Of a stretch of 64,000 nucleotides of DNA, positions 51,550 through 62,470 are shown one piece after another (within the stretch, counting starts at the first letter, position 1; each line of letters starts with the position of its first letter). Origin of the DNA: Astropecten irregularis (taxonomy: Eukaryota > Echinodermata > Asteroidea > Paxillosida > Astropectinidae). Location of the stretch: contig OZ020246.1 in the NCBI GenBank assembly GCA_963971285.1, positions 18,149,217 through 18,213,216 of the forward strand, given 5' to 3'. Below the pieces are notes generated by a model. That model was not told the origin of the DNA, searched no databases, and saw nothing but the letters and a program-made list of their open reading frames with translations. The position numbers and the translations under genes are program-made.

Positions 51550-51801
51550 CTGAGTCACGAGAAAATAGTAAAAACCAGACTCAATTTTTCTTGTAAAACA
51601 TAAGGAATGGTTTTGATCTTACCCTGAGATCAAAATTGTTTTTGGTCTTTGTTTGACTATAATTTCTGGATAAATACACCATTTCAGGCAAAAAACATTT
51701 TAACCATGTTTTTTCATACCCTGAAAGTTATAAAATTAAGACATAAATCTGTAAAACAAACATTTTGTTCGGGTATGTTATCAATCCTGTACTGTATTTT
51801 T
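51550..51801 (+). mobile_element. Dispersed repeat, plus orientation copy
   Basis: This segment matches the reverse complement of 60,543-60,792 over its whole length. Shared blocks include CTGAGTCACG, AATGGTTTTGATCTTACC, GAGATCAAAA, ACCATTTCAG, CTGAAAGTTATA and TACAGTA near the end. No open frame is conserved between the copies. It is probably a MITE of the TTAAAGGT-ended group. Confidence 0.65.
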
Positions 51802-52489
51802 AAACTTGCATGCTATATACTATAATTGAGAACGCTAAATTGATATACTGTTGGAAATATATTCGTTGATGTTTATTAGGAAGGTTGAAATAACATCAGA
51901 AGAATTTAAGTTTTCCCGATTTCATTGATATGACATATATTTTGATGTCTAACAGGCAATTGACCATTTTCAAACATCAAACTCAACATCGTCTTGGTTT
52001 AGGAAAAAAAATCACTGTTGTCTTTTGACTTTTTTACCGAAAAAAAAAATGATGTATTTATTAATTTACTGGTTCTTTGTTTCACACATGAATGAATAAC
52101 AATATATAATTCTTTTTCCATTATTGCTCACCTTCTGTTTATTAGAATAAAGTCACAAGAAATGGATTGAGCCATTGCAATCTCTTGCAAAAAAAGTTAA
52201 TAGCACAAAAGTATTAATTAATCAACACACAACTTTATATTTTAGGTCAAGTTACTAAATAGATTTTAATGTTAAATATGAAATTAGACAGTTTTAAAAT
52301 TAAGTCGACTTTAAATATTGTTACTAAAGTCATAATTTAAGGCTGTGTTAAAATTTTTTAGTCCACTCAAAGTTAAATGGAAGGCTTATCTTACTATCTC
52401 TCATCTTGAATTGTACATCCACCATCCAGTAATGATAACATGATTTGAGAGATATTACAAGAGATATTTGGCTATTCTTGCCACTAGTA
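51802..52489. other. AT-rich intergenic stretch
   Basis: I see no gene, promoter or clear repeat in this stretch. Confidence 0.5.
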
Positions 52490-52849
52490 TTAAAGGTAAT
52501 ATCATACTTTGGTATTTGTCAAAGAAATTTAGATTCATGGGCAAAAATATTAAGAAAGATACACCAAAAGTCATCTGTGAAATTCCCAGTCCCATACGGT
52601 GCCGACTTTTTGAGAAAACAGTGAAAAACGTTCACGGAATTTTTTTAATCTTTTCACCGTTATTTTTTATCTTTTAAAGATAAATATTTTTGGTCGTTGC
52701 TTTTACTAATTTCTAAATAAATACAGCATTTCAGGCGGATACATTTTAACGGTATGTTTCTATCAGCCTCATCTTAATGCCCTGTAAGTTATAGCTAAAT
52801 CTGTGAACATTTCTGTTTTGGTTTCCTACCAAAGTATGACACTACCTTC
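52490..52849 (+). mobile_element. MITE-like element with 25-bp terminal inverted repeats
   Basis: The left end TTAAAGGTAATATCATACTT is mirrored by a right end whose reverse complement begins CTGAAGGTAGTGTCATACTT. The right half (CAGCATTTCAGGCGGA, TTTTAACGGTATGTTTCTA, CTGTGAACATTT) resembles the repeats at 51,550 and 60,543. It is about 360 bp with no gene. TTAA at the left end would fit a TTAA-target family such as piggyBac, but this is an inference from four bases. Confidence 0.6.
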
Positions 52850-53787
52850 AGTTTGTTTGTGTTTTAAAAGCTGGATAGAACACAAGCTGATTACAATACT
52901 CATGAATAATGCATTGCATGTTCAGATTAATGCCTTATTTCACTATTCAAATGAACATTATGTAGACTTTGCCCAAGAATCATGCAAGTTTCATTGGCAT
53001 AGCCACACTTTGCTTACGTGTGGGCTTTCCAGTGGTGATCAGTGGACGTTGGTTTCCCAATGGCTCCATAAAAAGTGATTTTGCATAATGTAAACAAAAG
53101 TGTGATTCATCAGCTATTCATGTAATTATAAAATTAGAACCAGTCCATAGAATGATGCTTTTTGAAAACGGTGACAAATCAACTCAATTGGTACACTTCT
53201 CATTTCGGTTGCCACGGCAACACATAATTGAGCTTACAAAATAGGTCAAGGGTTCAACTGTTTGCAAATTATGAAACCGCTTGCGCTTTCCGAGTGTGAT
53301 GACTGATATACTGTACAAGGATGTCACATTATCGTTTCCGTCTGCATCTGCTTTGCAAGGCATCTTTTGAAACTTTGCTGGAAAACATGCAGCCCTGCCA
53401 GCCAGCTAAATGCCTACATAACTATTACACAATATAGATTAGAGGATTGGGGCAAAATGAGGGATGTAGGGAGAATGGGAGTGGGTGAGATCAAAGGTGA
53501 ACATCAAGAAAGAGGTGGAGAAGAATGGGGCTGGGGTAGTTGGGATTAACAATTAAGGTAACTAGAGAATTAGGGAAGATGGAGAAGGAGGTGATGTACA
53601 AAAAAACAGGGGGTTGAGGGTACATGTACCTGTACTAGGAGACAATAAAACAATTATATTAGTCATTTGCTTCCTGGATGTTAAGGCCATGTGGTTGAAT
53701 GGTCCGCAGAATTGTCATCCATATTTTCTCCCTGCTGAGCAGTTGTCTTGTTGCATTGACACGGAATGACACTAAATGAGAAAGTAT
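52850..53787. other. Downstream flank of GGCT, with a purine-rich tract
   Basis: This lies 3' of the GGCT stop codon and probably includes its 3' untranslated region. No close AATAAA on the minus strand was found. From about 53,440 to 53,640 the plus strand is strongly purine-rich (for example GGGAGAATGGGAGTGGGTGA), which would be pyrimidine-rich in the transcript. Confidence 0.5.
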
Positions 53788-54064
53788 TCACAACTTGACA
53801 TTCTTCATGACTTCATCAAATAATGGCAGTGGGCCTTCATATCCATTATGCTGGATAGAGTCCAGTAATTGACGGTATTCCACTGGGAGGTTGTGCTGTA
53901 AAGCACCTGTTTGTATCTCCTTGAGATAGTGAGGTGATGGTGGAGTGAATACTGGATCCAGTAACTGGTATGTGATGCAGTCTATGCTTCTTGATGCATC
54001 CTCTGCAGTAGTGACAGTCATGGAATCTAGACGCCGGTATAGACCAGTGTGCAAGCACTCCTGC
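53788..54064 (-). CDS. GGCT: GGCT coding exon 3 and stop codon
   Basis: 277 bp, opening after the acceptor TGTTCACAATTCAG. Its first base completes an AGG codon, giving DRQECLHTGLY, equivalent to human DEQEGVKSGMY. It ends PLFDEVMKNVKL and TGA. The minisatellite begins only about 38 bp upstream of this acceptor. Confidence 0.94.
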
Positions 54065-57000
54065 CTGAATTGTGAACAAATCAAACAAAGTGAAACTGTC
54101 AGAATGATCCACAGTACTATGTAACTGAGGTCTAAGGTCCTGATCAACAATACTACACTGAGGTCTAAGACCCAGATCCACAATACTACACTGAGGCCCA
54201 AGACCCTGATACAATATACTACACTGAGGTCAGACCCTGATCCACAATACTACACTCAGGTCAGACCCTGATCAACAATACTACACTGAGGTCTAAGACC
54301 CAGATCCACAATACTACACTGAGGCCCAAGACCCTGATACAATATACTACACTGAGGTCAGACCCTGATCCACAATACTACACTCAGGTCAGACCCTGAT
54401 CCACAATTCTACACTGAAGTCAGACCCTGATCCACAATACTACACTGAAGTCAGACCCTGATCCACAATACTACACTGAAGTCAGACCCTGATCCACAAT
54501 ACTACGCTGAGGTCAGACCCTCATCCACAATACTACACTGAGGTCAGACCCTGATCCACAATACTACACTGAGGTCAGACCCTGATCCCCAATACTACAC
54601 TGAAGTCAGGCCCTGATCCACAATACCACACTGAGGTCAGACCCTGATCCACAATACTACACTGAGGTCAAAGGCCCTGATCAACAACACTACACTGAAG
54701 TCAGACCCTGATCCACAATACTACACTGAGGTCTAAGACCCTGATCCACAATACTACACTGAGGTCAGACCCTGATCCACAATACTACACTGAGGTCAGA
54801 CCCTGATCCAAAATACCACACTGAGGTCAGACCCTGATCCACAATACTACACTGAGGTCTAAGGCCCTGATCAACAACACTACACTGAAGTCAGACCCTG
54901 ATCCACAATACTGCACTGAGGTCTAAGGCCCTGATCCACAATACTACACTGAAGTCAGACCCTGATCCACAATAGTACACTGAGGTAAGGCCATATGATC
55001 CACAATACTACACTGAGGTCTAAGACCCTGATCCACAATACTACACTGAGGTCAGACCCTGATCCACAATACTACACTGAGGTCAGACCCTGATCCACAA
55101 TACTACACTGAGGTCTAGGACCCTGATCCACAATACTACACTGAAGTCTAAGGCCCTGATCCACAATACTACACTGAGGTCTAGGACCCTGATCCACAAT
55201 ACTACACTGAGGTCTAAGGCCCTGATCCACAATACTACACTGAAGTCAGACCCTGATCCACAATACTATACTGAAGTCAGACCCTGATTCACATATACTA
55301 CACTGAAGTCAGACCCTGATCCACAATACTACACTGAAGTCAGACCCTGATCCACAATACTACGCTGAGGTCAGACCCTGATCCACAATACTACGCTGAG
55401 GTCTAAGGCCCTGATCCACAATACAACACTGAGGTCAGACCCTGATCCACAATACTACACTGAGGTCTAAGAACCAGGTCTAAGAGTCATTGTCAGGAGA
55501 TAGGAGAGACTGCAGACTGCTACTTATGAAAGGCCTTGGTTAGACGGATCCTCCTATGCATACAAGAGTTTTGATTGATGCAGAGTCACTGCAGGCCTGT
55601 AACATCCTCTCCTCAGACCCATCTGAGTGTGTACAAACCAGAGCCAATCACAGCTACGCATTTAACAGTAACCACTCCAACTTGCTCTACTGCTCACCTA
55701 TCAAGATTGGCTTGGTCAGATTCCTTAAGTTTCCAGACCACGCCCCACACCTCATCCCCTTCAGATTGTACAATGGTAGCCACTCCGCCCCTGCACCTCC
55801 AGTCATTTATATCAGCACTCCAGTTTGACTGGATACTGAATTGCAACTTGTAGTTCTTTCAGCAAAGAAAACAACAAACAAATAAACAAATTATTTAAAA
55901 ATACTTTTTTGAAAATTGCTGGAAATTAAAGAAAATGATATCAAGCTAAAACATGACTAAGAACTTTACAGGTGTAGAGATTTTTTATTATTATTCCATA
56001 ATTTGTGATGCTTTTCGAGACTATTAAATTCAATTGGCTTCCATTAGGGAAGTTAATCGGCAAATTAACAATTCATTCAGCAACTTCTTGGGTGCCAGGT
56101 GACAATTTATGATTCAATGACAATAGGCCCTAGGCTATAAAGCACTTAATGCTGATTTGGGTTCTGTTTAATTGCTGGAAGACTAAAGGCCGATTCATAC
56201 TCGCTGCGTATCCACTGTGTACGTAGCGCGTTGTTCCATTTCGAAGTGTCTGCTCTGCGTGTAAGAACACGCACTGCGTACTAAAAGTGCGCGTCTTTGT
56301 GCGACAAGTTGAAATATTTCAACATTCGCCGGATGCGTACACTCAGTAGAATTTTTAAAGATGGGGCAAAATCGGCAAGCAATTTCTTTCAGATCTAGCA
56401 TAATTTAGACGGTGTGCGTTCCACAATAATGACAAAAGAATATTCCCGTCTACTCTCTCCATTTATCAATGAATTCACGGAATCGGAGTATAGTACTAGT
56501 AGGACTGCACTTCGGCGCATCACACATTTTTGAAAGTATGAACTGTACCGTTTGCGCTTTTCCGCATTCAAATGCAGACTATTGCTGCGTTTCGAATTTC
56601 ATACCTTGAAAGAGTATAATGTGCGTTAAGTGCGTTAACGGAGCAAGTATAAACCAGCCTTAAGTCAGTAAGTGTTTTCTCCATGCATGCTTAATTCCCA
56701 GTTTCACAGGTTAAACTTAAACTGTCAACTCAAAGTGTACATTGGAAGGTTGAAAAATATGGTTTATTGTCCGTGTATGGAAATCTTCCCGAAGGTATAA
56801 TCATGGAGGTATACCTCCATGGTCTTGGTCCAAGTCCCATTACTACATAATTTATACCACTGTGCAGGGGGTGTGTCACCATGAATGATGGTCACTATCT
56901 CCATCATGTCCATGGTCACTCATTCAAGTGTTGTCCACATATTTATGAATGAAACTCGAATCTTTTCTAATCCTAATTTAACTCATAATTTTTAATTAAT

Positions 57001-57117
57001 CTAAGTTATAGTACTCACGGGTAATTTAGCAACAGCAGCAAAGACAGCTGAAGGATTGTTGACGAGAATTCTTTCTCTGAGGAGATTACTTCCGTATGCA
57101 AAATACAAGAAGGGCAT
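53788..57117 (-). CDS. GGCT: Gamma-glutamylcyclotransferase, complete three-exon gene
   Basis: The coding exons are 57,019-57,117, 55,698-55,855 and 53,788-54,064, joined on the minus strand into 177 residues (human GGCT has 188). The family releases 5-oxoproline from gamma-glutamyl amino acids in the cytosol, as part of glutathione breakdown. Residues 3-12 read FLYFAYGSNL, containing the YGSNL substrate-binding loop near the N-terminus. Residues 53-75 include RCRGGVATIVQSEGDEVWGVVW (spanning the GG-ATI and VWGVVW blocks). LDRQE at 84-88 corresponds to human LDEQE, whose second glutamate (Glu98) is catalytic, here Glu88. TPPSPHYLKEI and GLPLEY-like NLPVEYRQLL match the human C-terminal half. 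The start is supported by an in-frame stop two codons upstream. There is no signal peptide. Arg86 replaces a human glutamate. Both introns are GT-AG with consistent phases (0 and 2). Confidence 0.95.
54103..55480. repeat. 31 to 33-bp minisatellite in GGCT intron 2
   Basis: About 40 to 45 head-to-tail copies of a unit containing ACCCTGATCCACAATACTAC followed by ACTGAGGTCAG. A longer form has ACTGAGGTCTAAG, adding two bases. Variants include GATCAACAA, GAAGTC and CTACGCTGAGG, so copies are not identical. The array makes up about 84 per cent of intron 2 (54,065-55,697). In the transcript sense each unit reads CTGACCTCAGTGTAGTATTG, so it includes a branch-point-like CTGAC and CAG and TAG trinucleotides. 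Confidence 0.95.
55698..55855 (-). CDS. GGCT: GGCT coding exon 2
   Basis: 158 bp, opening with NYKLQF after the acceptor TTTCTTTGCTGAAAG and ending at GATAG before the donor GTGAGC (phase 2). It carries GGVATIVQSEGDEVWGVVWK, which lines up with human GGIATIFQSPGDEVWGVVWK without gaps. Confidence 0.94.
56181..56665. mobile_element. MITE-like element in GGCT intron 1
   Basis: The left end GACTAAAGGCCGATTCATAC (continuing TCGCTGCGT) pairs with a right end whose reverse complement reads GACTTAAGGCTGGTTTATAC (continuing TTGCTCCGT). The arms are about 29 bp with several mismatches. The interior is rich in GCGT and ACGC. There is no transposase. It is probably an old non-autonomous DNA transposon; the superfamily is unclear. 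Confidence 0.65.
56802..56821. repeat. 20-bp perfect palindrome in GGCT intron 1
   Basis: CATGGAGGTATACCTCCATG reads the same on both strands. It is followed at once by GTCTTGGTCCAAG, another near-palindrome. No function is known to me. Confidence 0.8.
57019..57117 (-). CDS. GGCT: GGCT coding exon 1
   Basis: 33 codons, from MPFLYFAYGSNLLRERI to VAKLP, followed by the donor GTGAGT at 57,018 downward. The exon ends in phase 0. The ATG has A at -3 and C at +4, and is preceded by ATGTAA, a start codon followed at once by a stop. Confidence 0.93.
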
Positions 57118-57453
57118 TGTTTACATTTTTACATCCTACAAAATACCTTGAATTGTGCAGTTACTGATGCGCAACATCAACAAGAAGTAGCCTGGTACCT
57201 GAGTACTGTAGCCTTTTTACTTGCTGGAAGAGATAATATGCATATTTGGTAAAAGAACAGTGCTAACTGTGAGTGTCCATTTCAATTCCAATAAATAAGG
57301 GAAACCCAGTTATCTCATGTGTGACTGCTCGAACAGCTGTGTACGGACTAGACTTGTACCAAGTCGGGTTTCATATCAACGCTAGCGAGTTGCTAGTACA
57401 AGCGCGCCCTCTGTTGTTCGCAGCTGCTCCATGTCTATTTAGCTTTCAAAACT
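57118..57453 (-). promoter_or_regulatory. Likely 5' leader and promoter region of GGCT
   Basis: This lies directly upstream of the GGCT start codon. ATGTAA at 57,121-57,126 (minus sense) is a start-stop upstream frame three bases before the main ATG. No strong TATA box or transcription start can be set. A 60-codon plus-strand frame at 57,273-57,455 has no support. Confidence 0.4.
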
Positions 57454-57577
57454 AAGGCTGCATCCGAATCTGTTGTCTAGAGCTAGATCTAGGTCTTCGC
57501 TCCATTGGAAATACGTGGAAACACCAAGACAATAGACCTAGCCGTAGCTCTGGAAGCCCGTTTCGGACACGGCCTGA
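57454..57577. mobile_element. Small inverted-repeat element upstream of GGCT
   Basis: AAGGCTGCATCCGAATC at the left pairs with a right end whose reverse complement begins CAGGCCGTGTCCGAAACG. Further inside, GAGCTAGATCTAGGTCT pairs with the reverse complement of AGACCTAGCCGTAGCTC. At about 124 bp it would form a near-complete hairpin, typical of a MITE. Confidence 0.6.
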
Positions 57578-59879
57578 GCTATCCAGCCCTATGGTGGTGG
57601 TGTCCCTAATGATAGTCAATTATCTTTAAAAAAAATAAATAAAAAATAAATAAAACGAATTCACTTTAAATATTGTAATTCAATTTAAGTTTGGTATTAT
57701 TATACAATGGAGAACGGTTGACTGGAGAACTGTAATAATGGGCATTATTTTAATGGTAAGATTTAAACAATTAAGATTTAAACAATTATCTGTTACCTGG
57801 AAGAGATAAACGTTAGGAAAAATGTATTTATCCTTGGCAATAAAATAGTAAGCCCCCTATGTGATCAGAAAGTTAATCAAAAATACATATTCTGTGACGT
57901 CAATGATTTTGCTCACTTCCACTGTTGTTTCGGAGTTAAGTATTTTCACCTCATGCATGTGGCCAATTTCTTACAAAGTGCAGCTTAATGATACCCAAAT
58001 TTTTGTGCTAACTATAGCGGGGAGATTTGCTTAGAAAATAGCATATTAAAAAAAATAAAGAAGCAAAAATATCACGATACGAAGTTGAATCAAGTCTGCG
58101 TTGAGCTAGAGCCGAGTCAAGTCCAGGCAAGTCCAACCAGCCAACCGGCTATCCAGCCAACTGACCAACCAACTGACCAACTGGGATGGTTATTGAATGA
58201 TAATTAAATATTTTCATTTTTGTAAGATATAAAAAATTATGTATCATGAATTCAACCAACATTCCAAATAATGTTTACTCTGTACACAAAAAAATTAAAT
58301 TGCGTTAATTACTTTAATGATTCTACACAGCATGAGTTAAATTGATACAAAAAAGTTATGTATTGTATACATTCAAATTACTATGTGATTCCAATTTATC
58401 CAAATTAAATTTCCAACACAAAGTGAAATTTCCTGAATTATTTTACATAAAAAATAAGCAACAAACAGAAACAAGAACAATTTATTCTCAACACAAACCT
58501 AGTGAACAGTAACATTCCTTGAAGAAAATTACACACACAAATTGTATTCACTCAAAAGCAGTTGGCTACATGTATGAACTTAGATGTGTTAAATGGTATG
58601 ACTTCAATATTGAATACATATATATATCAACAAATTAAATTTAGTTCTTTTACAAAAAGCAAATTAATTTTACATAACCTGAAATCAATTCTCAAATTGG
58701 ACTAAAACAAAAGAAAGGTGAAATAATCAAATAAGTGAAATAAGAATTAAAAGCTGTAACAAAAAGTATACATTCCAAAATATACATTTTCTGATTTCAA
58801 TGGAAAGATTATGAGAAAGCATAGTATAGTGTTTGAGCTATAGGCCTACTAGTCTAAAAGTTATCATATAGGTTTTCCCAACAGCAGGCTCTCAGTCGAG
58901 TATTGAACATTTTGCCATGATTTTTCTGTACTTGTTTTTTTTTTACTAAGCACCATTTATAACAGCCTTCGAACCCAAGACCTAAGTTAGTCTCACTATC
59001 ATAACTCTTCTACTGGTTATTTGTTAATTAGATTCAAGAGAATATCCATTCTTGTTAACCAATTTCTACATCATTTACTAAAATAATGAGTATTTAGTCA
59101 TTGATTGAACCTACAGGTTTTCTGTTTCCAAATCTACATTCCTTTAAGTGAAACAATTTATAGAGATGAATATACTGAAGATGTGTTGGGTTGCACAGGC
59201 AGGATATGCTGATGAGTTCAACCTGTGAATAGTTAGAGTACATGTATAAGTTTCACAATACAGAAGTTGCACTGTGCAGTGCAAACCAATTTGCTACGTG
59301 CAGGAGAATAGGCCTACCAGATAAAAATGTCATACTGCACTAGATAGCACTACACATAGTGTGCATAAAACCATGGATTTCACTTCTCGATAGCATCTCC
59401 AAGTAAAGCCAAATATTCCAATTGTATTTTAAAAGCCTCAAAAGAAAATTACAAAACCCACTGAGTTCCTTTCCCTTTTTCTGTGTGGATGGGAGCGTGT
59501 TAAGGGAGATGCACATTATAGAGTTGGGTGCTGTATATAGGTTTTTTCTTAGTGCTAGTGGAAATAAAATAATTTCAATATACATGTACTGCTATGAAAC
59601 CATAACACAAGTTTAGCAATGCTTCCAAATTGTGTTCATAAATTATGATATACATGTAGTAATTTAGCTCATTAGCAACCCTAATAATAATGTATAGAGA
59701 TAGCTACATCTTGAATGTACATGTAAATCTGGATCATCCAAGTACATCTTTGTTTCATCTTTGTACATATATGGGTTAACATTATAATTTACAGGCAGCG
59801 CAGTTCCAGTACAAGAATGGTCACATAAAGGCAGGTACTATACCACAAAGCATTGTTCAAACACCATGCAAATGATATA
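57578..59879. other. AT-rich intergenic stretch
   Basis: No supported gene. Notable items are a CCAACC-type degenerate patch at 58,133-58,186 and long A/T-rich runs. Frames at 59,340-59,616 overlap on opposite strands and show no family resemblance. Confidence 0.5.
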
Positions 59880-60052
59880 CAGTGGAATGCTGCTATAAGG
59901 AACATGGCGGGATGCACAGATATTGTCCGTTATACTGGTCGTTCGTTGAAGTGATTTAAAGAACCATATCAAGTATGTATTGTACAACAAAAACTGGGAG
60001 CCAAGGATGATGTTCGGTATAGCCAAATGTTCGTTATAGTGGCTTTCCACTG
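59880..60052. mobile_element. Pogo/Tigger-like MITE with TA target duplication
   Basis: The 173-bp element begins CAGTGGAATGCTGCTATAAG and ends GTTCGTTATAGTGGCTTTCCACTG. It is flanked by TA on both sides (59,878-59,879 and 60,053-60,054). CAGTGG ends followed by GCTATAA-GAAC, with a TA target, are typical of pogo/Tigger members of the Tc1/mariner group. No transposase is present. An older relative lies at 63,593. Confidence 0.75.
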
Positions 60053-60542
60053 TACATGTACATATTGATTCATCACAAAACGCGAGAGGGAATATATTCA
60101 CAGAGAATCAAAACTGACATTTGTGGATCAATTTCTCTGTTTTGAAACGAAACTTTGAAGAAGGAAGAGGGGGAGTATTCCACAGAGTCTGAAAGCTTCC
60201 AAATTTAAAAAATAAGAACCCAACCTTCTTTCCCAGCCACCTCTATTGCCAATCTACTATACACAACCCTATATCCTAAACAAGGTGAATCGTGCACATT
60301 AGGTCATAGAATACCAGACTGAAACCTGTACACTTACTTATGTATACAATGTAATACCCATAATTAAAAAAAAAAAATGAAAAGAAATTATTTGTTTTCA
60401 GCTATTTGATTTTTAGTCTATTGCATTCGGTATCTGATCATGTTCTTACCCAACTTCAATGCGATTCAATCAGGCATCACTCAGCAATTACTGATTGTCT
60501 GGATGGGTCTTGCATTTTGAGGGGGGATTTGAAGATCACAAC
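60053..60542. other. Intergenic stretch
   Basis: I see no supported gene, clear repeat or RNA gene here. Confidence 0.5.
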
Positions 60543-60792
60543 TTAAAGGTACAGTATGGGATTGGTAACATACCCAAACAAATGTTCACAGATTTCCCTA
60601 TAACTTTCAGTGTATGAAGATGGTGCTGGTAGAAACACACCGTTAAAATACTTCCGCTGAAATGGTATATTTATCAAACAAGTTGTAAAACAAAGCCTGA
60701 AAACAGTTTTGATCTCGGGGTAAGATCAAAACCATTCTTTGTGTTTTATAAGAAGAATTGAGTAAGTTTTTTGCAATTTGCCCGTGACTCAG
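60543..60792 (-). mobile_element. Dispersed repeat, minus orientation copy
   Basis: It begins TTAAAGGTACAGTATGGGAT and matches the reverse complement of 51,550-51,801 along its length. A possible far end, CTGTGACCTTTAC near 60,880-60,892, would mirror TTAAAGGTACAG, so the full element may extend that far. Confidence 0.65.
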
Positions 60793-61506
60793 ATGTCCAA
60801 TTTCAGAGCTCAAATTTTCACAGGCTCATTACATATATTTCATCCACATGTTTGATCAGACAAAGTGTGAGTGCTGTTCTGTGACCTTTACCGATCATGT
60901 TTTATGCCTTTAAATATTGAATGCAACAGACTAAGTAAAAATCAAATACCGGTAGCTTAAAACATACAATTAACAATTCCCTTCCATACATGCCATAATG
61001 TTGGGGGACACACTGTATAACAATCTTCATACTCAAAGATATCCACACTTTTGCTGTTTACATTGTCTTGTGATTAATTATGGTCCTTTTTCGAACTAAA
61101 CACAGACAAAGCATTGATCATTCAAGTCACCTTAAACACCAAAGCATAACAGGACTCCGCAATGTAATCTGTGTCCATAAAAAAGCAATACAAAAATCAA
61201 ATATTATGCAGGCCCCTGAAAAACAAGTGCAGCACTGCATAACATGTACCGGTAAATATCTTTCAGGACTACAAAAATCTTGGACTTGACCGGGAACTGG
61301 AGCCCTATCCAGGAAATACACTGCCTTAATTCTTAATGACAATATGGAAAAAAACTACTACTACGTACATATGTTAAAATCGGTAGTCGCTGATTCACAA
61401 TCCAATACGTTATGTGCGGTTCTGAAAAAGCAGTCCACTCTCAATTTAAACATGCTGTTTTTGTTCTGTTTTTAAATTGTTTTCAAGCTAAATCCAGGTT
61501 ACATAA
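60793..61506. other. Intergenic stretch
   Basis: No supported gene. Overlapping short frames on both strands at 61,080-61,342 lack any recognisable domain or splice context. Confidence 0.5.
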
Positions 61507-61755
61507 GGGAAATTCCAGCGTAACGGACATGACAATCACACACTTTTTGCCTTATTCAGAGGATCACAAAGTAGGATTGGCAGTTTGCAAACAATTTTAA
61601 TTAGGCTTATCAGACACATTTGACTATCAGTGACATATGTAGTAAATTTTATGTAATTTCATTGAACGGTTGAAGAGAAAATGCACTTCTTGTGACCGTA
61701 ACGGACATGACATCAAATGCCACTTAGTGTCATGTCTGTTACGCTGGAATTGCCC
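61507..61755. mobile_element. MITE-like element with 28-bp terminal inverted repeats
   Basis: The left end (61,507-61,534) begins GGGAAATTCCAGCGTAACGG and pairs with 61,728-61,755 at 26 of 28 positions. An extra copy of the subterminal GTAACGGACATGACA lies inside, near 61,697. The element is 249 bp without coding capacity. No clear target duplication was seen. Confidence 0.75.
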
Positions 61756-62470
61756 ATTACGGATGTTGATATTTCTCTTGCAGAAGCCAAAATGAGAAAA
61801 TTTTGAATTGACAAATTGATATGATAACAGCAGGAATTCTCTTTTGTTTGTCAGAAACTGTTCTATGTACAATGATATACAGACTGCATTAATACATTAA
61901 TATATTAATTGTTTGATCATCAATACATATTACATGATTGAAGTGTCCTTCCAACCTCCCAAAAAATAATCAATGATAATAATCATATTATAATATTATT
62001 ACAGTTATAATTTCCAGTGAAATTCGCAGTTGTTCAATACCACTGGGTCACAAAGAGTCAACAAATTATAAAAAAACAAAATCTAAATTTCTCTGACTAA
62101 ATGCTCCGTTATTACGCCCGAGCAGCATTCTCAAACAGAATCGGTACAAAATTTAATAACAAAATAAAACTCTGTGATTTATTTCACGTCTGAAAGGAAA
62201 AACAAAACGGATTCTCCATTTTGTTAATGATCCTCGTATCATTTGGCTGTGAACCTTTCCGAACCCACACAAACTAAATACAAAGTTATGATGACTGGGC
62301 CCTTCACAGTAATTTGAGCAACTCCAAGTCCCTATGATACTGCAGATAATCTATGGCTGATGCAGATTTTGACGGTTCGAGTTGGTAATAACTGCTTGTT
62401 TCCTTGTTCCCCCGGCATGGTCATTCGGTTGGTTTAGTCAGTTTCATTTCCGGTATGATCTCCAGATTCC
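61756..62470. other. 3' flank of the 62.5-kb gene
   Basis: This lies downstream of the TAA at 62,471 on the minus strand. AATAAA in that sense at 62,178-62,183 is a possible polyadenylation signal, which would give a 3' untranslated region of about 300 bases. Confidence 0.45.

Noticed and set aside
52803-53078. Plus-strand 91-codon frame
   Set aside because: It starts inside the right end of the MITE at 52,490-52,849, has no recognised domain and no supporting splice structure.
54065-54214. Extension of the minus-strand coding frame upstream of 54,064
   Set aside because: This part reads through the minisatellite and intron; the family alignment and the acceptor place the exon border at 54,064.
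55556-55853. Two overlapping plus-strand frames
   Set aside because: They are antisense to GGCT exon 2, which explains their length.
57273-57455. Plus-strand 60-codon frame upstream of GGCT
   Set aside because: Its length is within chance expectation, it has no domain, and it ends against a MITE.
61080-61872. Several short frames on both strands
   Set aside because: They overlap one another on opposite strands and partly lie in an inverted-repeat element. No family resemblance was seen.
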